Part shown: positions 56,628-64,000 of the stretch, piece by piece | How positions within the stretch are numbered: position 1 is the first letter of the stretch | Layout: every line of letters begins with the position of its first letter | Source of the DNA: Thalassia testudinum | Taxonomy: Eukaryota > Streptophyta > Magnoliopsida > Alismatales > Hydrocharitaceae | DNA: 64,000 nucleotides | NCBI GenBank assembly: GCA_037157565.1 | Contig: JAZHRO010000073.1 | Coordinates: 18,730,501 to 18,794,500, forward strand | Direction: 5' to 3' | Notes under the pieces: model-generated | Told to the model about the DNA's origin: nothing | Databases searched by the model: none | What the model saw: only the letters and a program-made list of their open reading frames with translations | Translations under genes and position numbers: made by a program

Positions 56628-58498
56628 ATGCAGCCACTACCATTCAAAAAACCTGAATATCAGAGATCCATGAAAGATAAGATAATTGAGGATGCCTTTG
56701 AATTCTATCAAATCAAATATAAACCCTCAACACCGATAGAAAATATTCAGGTTGATGTCCCAACAACCACAGCTTGCATCACAAACTGTGCCCAAATTTT
56801 GTTGACAGAAATTTCAAAGGGATCAACCCGAGATATGCTCATGACAAGATACATTAAGATAGAAAAATTACACCAATCTGAATACCTTCAATGCTTGACA
56901 AATCCTGTACTTTGGGAACAACACCAAGATGACCTGATAAAACGGGTAGAAATGATGTGATCACTAGAACGAATTATCAACCAGAAATACCCGTATATAC
57001 CAGAAACAGAGGATGAACCATCTTGGAACAGTATTAAGGAACAATCCAGTTTCCCAGATCTCGAGACTGAGGCACAAAGTGGTTGTGGAATCCCAACCCA
57101 GATAGAAGACAGCATTGAATTAGGTTGGGATATTGCAGGAGAACACAATGTTGAGCCGAACTTAGACCATGAATTGCCAAGCCTAGAATTCCAAAACTCC
57201 TACAATAATGAGATCAGAACTAAACCTTTTGAGGGTATAAATTCTGCCCCTTATTTTGATAAGGTGGCCCTCGAAGGTTATTCAGACTTAGGTTCTAGCA
57301 ATTCTACCCACATCCTAAACCTAGAACCTAGATCTGATTATGAGGCATCGAAGATTATGAGGCCTCATATGAGAAAGATCAAATTTTTACAGAATATGAT
57401 TCCGGGACTCTATTTGATGAATATCCCTCTCCAACATCCTCAGGAAATCTGATCAATTTTTCAGAAAACATGCCAATTTATGATACAGAAACTGAGGAGT
57501 TGAATGAGCAAGGTTTTAATGGGGTCTATCCTACCAGCTTCGAGCTTGAGCCTAGACAGAACACCTTTTTGAGCCCAGAATTGACATATAGGCTAGAACC
57601 CAGTCAGGCTGCTGATTCCACATCTGATGATTTATGCGACGGTGGAATTCATGATCAAGAATCTCATTTAGAACTCAATTTTCACAAACTCTCCGACAAC
57701 TTCAGATCTGACTATAATTGTGGAGAGACTCTTCTTCCTGAACACACCAGGCCCATCTACGACCTCAGTCCACATGACTCTGACTCCGACTCTGAGGTCC
57801 TGATTCCCGAGATCACTGGTAACACAGAATCATTCCTTTTTGATCCTCAAGAACCAAAAACAGAAAATGCCAAGAGTGATTGCAACACAGAATTCAAATC
57901 TTTTCTCAGTTTAGATTTCCTTCATCCTACAGACACTCTTCAGGCATTTGATAGCTACCCAGAGGACTCTCTACAGAAAACCACCTGTCATTCCTTTCTA
58001 GAAGAGCCCTCATACACGATTGCCACCTCATCCACACACACAGAACGGATCAAGACCTCTTCCCAACCCTGACCTGCAACTGGACTCAATTTCTATTCAG
58101 ATTCACCTCTCACCGAGCCGATTGCATTTCCACATCGGGTTTGGAACACTGATCAGACTACATATCATGCTCCATCACTCTCTGATCACCCCTGTAGGGT
58201 TCCTGCGTCAATCACTGATTATTCTACAGGTCCCTACTCTGACCAGGCTGATTCAACTCAGCCAAACCCTGCATTCACACTTCCACATCCATCTGACCTT
58301 CATAGTATATGGTGGGTTCCACACCTTTTGATCTTCATCTATCAACCCACCAGATTGATTGGGTTTGGGCTGCATCATCAGCCTGTTGATCTGAACAAGC
58401 ACCTGGTTGGACCAACCAGGCTCTTAATCAAGGTGCTTGTCTTACAAAATTCTGCTGATTTGACCATCCCCTCTCCATCGCATTTCCCGCTTGGCTGA
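56628..58498 (+). pseudogene. Element E ORF, same unknown family as in D
   Basis: ATG at 56628 opens MQPLPFKKPEYQRSMKDKII, aligned with the D start at 24043. The N-terminal part is predicted helical (ACITNCAQILLTEISKGSTR, then TRYIKIEKLHQSEYLQ). An acidic middle (VALEGYSDLGSSNSTHILN) and the conserved C-terminus YQPTRLIGFGLHHQP...QNSADLT follow, with stop 58496-58498. Breaks: TGA near 56958, a frameshift between 57350 and 57470, and TGA at 58070 (D has CGA). Original length about 620 codons. No known retroelement domain is visible. Confidence 0.75.
58397..58442 (+). other. Conserved hairpin, element E copy
   Basis: Identical to D over the whole hairpin except the last bases of the outer arm (GGTGCTTGTC instead of GGTGCTTGTT). 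Confidence 0.7.
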
Positions 58499-59434
58499 AG
58501 GTACCAAATTTAGCGCTCAATGGGAGGCAGCCTGTCATTCTCTTTGAAAACCTGAAACATTTTCTGACACCTTTTTGCACTTAAGGTTCACCCTTTAGGA
58601 CAGCCGACTCCACCTCAGATGCTTGCATCTGAGATTAGAAATCGTCCGCAACAATCATCCCAACCCATTCACTCATCAAAACATCTGTCCTAATGTATGC
58701 ACTAAGTTGAATAAAAACCCCCTAGGTTACAATGAGGACATTGCAAATCTTAGGCATGGGGGGGTATGATAGTGCAAAACTTGTAAGAAAATGTTTCAAA
58801 CAAAAAATTTACATATGCCAAAAACACCAAAAAAATTAAAAAATTTTTTAGAAAAAGAATAAAAGAAGGAAATTTTGTGGGAGGAGAAAAAGAAACAAAA
58901 TGAAAAAGGAGCACAAAATTATGAGAAAAAAGTAGTCATTAGTAAGAAACTAAGGAATTAACCCAAGTTCTAGACCCCATTCAAGAAAAGAACTGAAAAG
59001 TGCACAATGGGATTAGTAAGAACGCAAACCTTAGGCATTCTTGGATAGACTCTTAGTACCCATTAAGATCTGGACACTCCTCAAGAGGTTGAGGAAAATG
59101 AAAAGCTGAAGTATTAGGTCTAAGGCTTAGGGAGTATTTGACCTCATTAACTAACTTTTGATCTACGGGACTTAGTAACCTAAGCACCCTAACCTCACAC
59201 ACAGCCTGGTTCAGTAAGCGTAAAAATCAAAATCACGCAGAAGCGTCGCAAAATTCTGAAAAGTACACCTAGAGTAGGAGCGGCCGATCAACACAAGTTG
59301 ATTTGGACGAGTTCCCAGCGCGGAGAGGCGGGAAATCCCCTCGAAGATGCGTAACAAAATATCATCTCCTCGATGCTTGTCTCTTAGGATATTTACATAT
59401 CCTACTGGGGGCATGTAAGCACTCTGCTGGTTCA

Positions 59435-59595
59435 GATTCTATGGATGGCATTATCACGAAGTGTCAATTGCTAGGGTCTGGATTCTGCCACGGAACACCA
59501 TGGATGGGATTATCTCGAAATCTCAATAGCCAGGGTTCCGAGGGTTGCCATGGGCGGTGCTATCTCGAAGCATCGATTGCCAGGAACCCTTGAGG
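59435..59595 (+). repeat. Element E 3' untranslated triple repeat
   Basis: Units near 59440 (TATGGATGGCATTATC), 59499 (CCATGGATGGGATTATC) and 59548 (CCATGGGCGGTGCTATC), each followed by (T/A)CGAA. Colinear with D 26695-26860. Confidence 0.8.
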
Positions 59596-60037
59596 ATTGA
59601 TGATGGGAGCAAGGAATTTGATATAGACCGTGTTGAAAAGCCAATCCTAAGCTAGAATTAAAAAGAAAAAGAGAGAAAAAAACTCTCCAAACAGAAAAAT
59701 TTTCTATCTCTCTCTTACAAAAATGCACTGCGAATTGAGCTAGGGCTAAAATTATTTCAAGCACGGGTGCTTTAACCACAAAGTCCAATAGACCTTAGGT
59801 TAGTTCTTGTAGGCCTTAAAAACCTTTTCTAAGGACTGAGGCTGAGGCTAGACAGATCTGGATCTTGATTGGTACTAGAGTACCTTTTAGGCCTATGGTC
59901 AGCATTCTAACCTAATCTAAGCTCAAATGAAAAAGCACTTATCTGAAGCTATTAAGAACTTCATGGTCTAGAACAAAGGTTGAAACCTTAAGTTTTTTTT
60001 TTTGCTAAGGGACTAGCAAAAGCTAGGCATGGGGGTA

Positions 60038-62071
60038 TGATGAGAACCTCATCATGAGCCATAACTAGCTCATTTTGACCTAATACTAAGAATAAAAGCT
60101 CCTACATAACTCAAGGAAAGGCTTAACTCAGAGAATTCTGAGTTTAAGAAGAAATCAAGTCATAAGGGGTAAAAATGCAATTTTACCAGCATAATTTGCA
60201 AACAGGGTAACTCAGGGTCCAAACATAGGTCAAACTAACTTAATAAGAAGGAAAGTGGGGTGATCTGATCTGATAAGGGCTACAGCAACTCCAAGGAATT
60301 AAAAGACAATCTGTAACCCTAAAATAAATCCACTTCAATTCACAAGGTTCGAGGCAAAGCAAAAATCTACTAAACCCTCTAAAATTCATATAAAAATAAT
60401 CTTTATGGTTTAGAACCTTCAATTTGGCCTTAGGAACCCATTTTGACCTACATTGAGAATCATGCCCAATTAATGATTTAATTTGGGTTTTTACGTAAAT
60501 TGGCAGTCAAACAAGGTATGACCTAGAAATAAAATTCACCATTAGAATCCTTAGGTCCCATTTAGTCATGCATAAAAACTTGAGCCTAAGAAGAGACCTT
60601 CTTGACCGACTTTGCATTTTGGTCCTCATCTATTACTTTTTGACCCTCAACTTTTGAAACCCTCACATTTTGGCCCCTAATTCTTCATCATTTTTTGCAT
60701 TTGGGTCCTCCCCGCAAAACCCTGAGCAGCGCCATGCTCCAGCGAGGCATGGCGCCGCGCAGGGTGAGGGCGACCCCCTGCCAGTTGAACGGGGTGTTCC
60801 CTGCGACGTCTACTGTCGCAGTGACACCTCCACAATCTCTGCTTTCGCCCACACCTTCCGTGTGAACGCGTGGAAGGTATGGGTCGGAAACCGGCCATCC
60901 TCCGGCGAGGGAGGCACGTCGTCTCCCTCCACCCTCCTCTCTGATTTCGCCTCTATAAAAATCGCCACCATCTGCTGCATTCAACAGCTCGATTCTGACG
61001 GAGAACCACCCACAACTTTCTTCTCTTCCCACTCCGGCAGACACCCAGCGAGCTCCGACGAGCTCCCTTTATTTTCCTCTTCGCTCTGCCACAAAACCAA
61101 TGGCAGAGACTTCTTCCTGATTCTCCTCCGCGTCGCGCAATACCCGAGTGCGCTGCCATAAATTGTTTTTGTGAAATTACCTTATCGCCTCCAAACGCAC
61201 CGGGGTGAGGTCCCGTGCCCATTCACCCGCCCAGTCCGCAAGCTCACCACGCGGATCTGGTGGATCCGACCCGAACTTATCCTGAGCACTCCTCGCGCAT
61301 CACCCACCTGCCGGTGCGCCTGGTCCCGAGTGCGAAGCCTGACCCGATTACCGGCGGCTCTGGGAGAGCGATCCTACGAGCGAAGTCTTGAGAGAGAGAG
61401 AGACGTGCGGGTAGAGGGAAAGGGGTAGGTTTTGCTCTGTGCAGGCCGAGGCAGAGAAGAAGAAGAGAACAGGGTGCAGTGCAGAGAAGAAGAAGAAGCA
61501 GAGGAAGAAGAACAGATCGCAAGATGAAGAAGACCGAAGGAAGAAGAAGGTGGAGCACTATAGCAACAGCGATTTAAGTCGTCTGATTGGAAAATCAGAC
61601 GATGCTCTGCAGAAGAAGGACTGCAGAGAAAGAAGGAGAACGAAGAAGCCGTGCAGCTGACAAGGCAGGGGACCGCAATTAGAGAAGCTCTGCAGCTGAG
61701 GCAGAAAGAAGAAAGAAGAAAAGAGAAGCTGAAGAAAGACAGAGCTGAAAGAAGAGAAGAAGACGAGAAGCTCTGAAGAAGAGAAGAAATAAGAAGAACT
61801 GAAGGCAGAAGATCAAGGAAAAAGATCCGAGAAAAGAAGAAGAAGATGAGCTAAGAGAGAGAAGAGAAGTCACAAGACTAAGAGTTATTTCTCCCTCTCT
61901 CTCTTTTATTTTTGTAATAAAGAAACATTGTACTTCTAGAATACAACTTGCTCCCTGAGTTCGACCTCGGGAACTCTTTTTCCGAGTAACAAATTGTATT
62001 AAATTGGTAACCACTTCTCTATACTATACTACGACGAAATAATAAAAACTATAGGGGAGTCGCGTTCACCA
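60038..62071 (+). repeat. Element E 3' LTR with internal deletion
   Basis: 2034 bp. Colinear with the 5' LTR but lacking about 730 bp (5' LTR 53875-54602; junction near 61155). The preceding polypurine tract CTAGGCATGGGGGTA is at 60023-60037. Confidence 0.9.
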
Positions 62072-62937
62072 GCAAACCAGGGTAGTCAGACGAGGGTGCG
62101 CGGACTATGGAGGGGCGAGACCCCTGTTTGGTTCTGAGGGCTGGACCCCTGTTACTGAGAGGGCTAGGACCTATACTATTCCGTGTTGTACTTTGGGCAT
62201 ACCCGTTAGCGGAAATGACTGACCGCGTGACAGTGTGGGTTAGCTACCCATGCGCTTATCGCGTGTGCCGTAGTCACCGCTACATCTGTCAGTGACCTTG
62301 GGGTGGTTGACTGGGTGTAGGATCACCACGGGGGACTCTCCCGACTAGGAGAGCACCACGTGTGCCTTCTACTCTTCGGAAAAGACTGCAATCAAGATCG
62401 TTCCCACAAGGAACATTCGAGATCAAGAAAGAGATCTGAAAAAAATAAACCAATGGGTGAAAAGGAATAACTTGTAAAATAAAGTAATTGGAAAAGATAG
62501 ATTACTTGTTAGCTTTTACTGCTTTAGTTAGTTGGTTACCACTCTACTCAGCATTCGCTGACTTTGTTTACTCATAACCCTTTTTAGGTCCAGGTGTTGA
62601 GCAGCTCGAGTCATCGGCTGCAAAGAGTGCTGGGCCCAGTCAAGCCCAGCAATAGTCTTCTTATTGTTGTACTTTCTTTTGTTAGTGGGTTTAGACTCTT
62701 GTTACCGTTTACGTTTCTGTACTTTGTTTCCACTTTACTGTTGTTGTGGTGATATGTACTGTTAGCAGCTTTTACTTCCTTTACTACTTGTACTCTTTTA
62801 CTGTTAGTTACTTAGCATAGTGAATGTGGTTTACTTTCCTGCTTTTTTGTTATTTCTTGTTGGACGACTGGGTCTTGGGATTAATCGAGTCAAGCTGGTC
62901 TCGGGTCCTGTAGGGATTCGGGAATTGGGTCGTAACA
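62072..62937 (+). repeat. Element B 3' LTR, part 2
   Basis: Resumes GCAAACCAGGG after E and ends GGGTCGTAACA, colinear with 30356-31220 of the 5' LTR. Confidence 0.9.
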
Positions 62938-64000
62938 AGGCGAGTATGCACACGAGGAGGAGGGGCTTGTGGAGAAGAGCCTCTCGACCCCCTGCAGTTG
63001 CTGTAGCTACTGCTGCCATACTGCGGGTGGCGGCAGCGAGGAAGACGAATGTCGCGAGGAGTTCTGGGTACTAGATTTTTCCCGTGTCAAACGTCCAGAG
63101 CACCTACCGGATTTCTGGAACAATAGCGAACGTCTAGAGCTGAAGCCGAACGTCTGAAAACTCGTGGAGTGCCGAGGTAAGTGTCCTGAACGCTCATCCA
63201 TGCACGTACGTGAAGTACGTGGCATGCACTGTCGTGGTTTTGAACCTGCAATTGTATGTGCAGGTACAGGCCTTGGAAAGGCACGCAAGCATGCTCTTCG
63301 AGGTGCTTTAAGACGTTTGGACATCTCCACAGATGTCTGAAAGACCTATCAGACGTCTGGGTGCACTAACAAACATCTGGAAAGACCCAAGATGACTATA
63401 AATGGGTTCCAAACATCTACCAGCAATGCAGGGAAGTAAGGTGAGGTTCTGAGATCGTTTAAGACGTTGGATTCTAGTCCCAGACATTTGATTTTAGACA
63501 GTATGCACGTTTTTGGCCCATTTAGGGCCCAAACGAAGTTGGATTTATGCAAACAAAATACCAATGTTTTCCGCTCGAGTTTCTCTACGTGTTAGTGTCA
63601 ATTATATACCATTTTGAACTCATATGATGTGACTTAGTCACTGGTATAGGTCTCCAACCTGTAGCGTGTTCGTGGCCTGCGAAGACGACAGGACCTACGG
63701 TTCTAGCCCCCATTCCTCCCGTGTTTCCAGATAGAGTGGTTTACTTTAATATTATGATTTAAATAAGTAAAGTGCATGTTTAAAATAACTTGATTAAACC
63801 CTAGGATGTGAAATGAACCTTAGGGCTGAAATGAATGAATATTGTTTGAGCTACACTGTTTACTTTGAGATGCATGTTAAGCCCTAATTACTAGCAAGTG
63901 TATTAATTACTTGATGTGCTGCTTTCTCAATTATTAAAATACGAGCTGCCTGTTATAAGAATGAAGCCCAAGATGTGAACAATGAGATTTGAATGTTGAG
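62938..64000 (+). repeat. LTR F, right part, continuing past the window
   Basis: Related to the middle of the B LTR but clearly diverged: a shared order of GC-rich leader, box arrays, TTAGGGCCCAAACGAAG and AAACAAAATACCAATGTTTT. Boxes start at 63089, 63109, 63128, 63148; 63311, 63331, 63351, 63371 and (after a decayed one) 63411; 63462, 63482. The LTR end is not reached. Confidence 0.75.

Larger units (their letters stand above)
52750..62071 (+). mobile_element. Element E: sister of D, non-autonomous Athila-like retrotransposon
   Basis: 9.3-kb element. Flanked by GAAAA (52745-52749) and GCAAA (62072-62076); the empty B 5' LTR shows GCAAA, so the left copy carries one substitution. LTRs are 52750-55519 and 60038-62071. 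The PBS perfectly matches tRNA-Asp. It carries the same unknown ORF, hairpin, AATGAGGACATTG block and 3' triple repeat as D, but its LTRs are substantially different from D's outside the termini. No PR, RT or IN. Confidence 0.92.
18693..62937 (+). mobile_element. Element B: Tekay/Del-type chromovirus carrying three nested elements
   Basis: Plus-strand relative of A: 5' LTR, tRNA-Met PBS, gag, PR, RT, RNase H, integrase, chromodomain, 3' LTR. It spans 44 kb because D (5' LTR), C (RT) and E (3' LTR) are inserted in it; without them it is about 10 kb. LTR ends are TGTAAAGACCC (18693) and GGGTCGTAACA (62937). The flanking TSD is AGGCA/AGGCG. The two LTRs are similar by eye (a few percent divergence) and each preserves the empty site of the insertion in the other. 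Confidence 0.93.

Overview
This is a piece of flowering-plant nuclear DNA. It holds one intact intron-containing receptor-like kinase gene and, around it, a stack of nested LTR retrotransposons. Families, boundaries and insertion order were read by comparing copies inside the window, using LTR ends (TG..CA), 5-bp target-site duplications (TSDs), primer binding sites (PBSs) and coding motifs. The species cannot be determined from this sequence.

Layout. (1) 1-9810: element A, a Ty3/gypsy chromovirus of Tekay/Del type on the minus strand. It runs off the left edge, and its RNase H region is split by a 2.26-kb solo LTR (1468-3725). (2) 9811-11246: 5' end of a copia-type element (minus strand), cut by A. 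(3) 11247-18240: the only non-transposon island. It carries a complete 7-exon receptor-like serine/threonine kinase gene (14887-17520, minus, 466 aa) with its own TATA box and poly(A) signal. (4) From about 18240 to the right edge: an old LTR (F) split by element B (18693-62937), a Tekay-type chromovirus of A's family on the plus strand. B is itself split three times: by D (20112-29946) in its 5' LTR, by C (33888-48543) in its reverse transcriptase, and by E (52750-62071) in its 3' LTR. C is an Athila-type autonomous element on the minus strand. It holds a copia-like solo LTR (41495-43213) and a solo LTR of its own family (37074-38808).

D and E are sister non-autonomous elements. They have Athila-type tRNA-Asp primer sites and polypurine tracts, but gag-pol is replaced by one ORF that I do not recognise. 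Their 3' untranslated blocks closely match those of C, so a C-like Athila element is the likely source of their replication proteins.

The most unusual signal is a 10-nt palindromic box (consensus AGACGTCTGG/A) repeated in a strict 20-bp register. Pairs are joined at 12 or 22 bp. It occurs in the LTRs of every major family here (A/B chromovirus, F, Athila C, D/E, and the copia-like solo LTR). In the copia-like LTR it forms a 16-box array directly upstream of the TATA box. In E the two boxes of a pair differ from consensus but remain complementary to each other. This looks like an undescribed regulatory or structural module shared by unrelated retrotransposons.

Most transposon reading frames are broken, mainly by CAG-to-TAG and CGA-to-TGA changes, as expected after long cytosine methylation.
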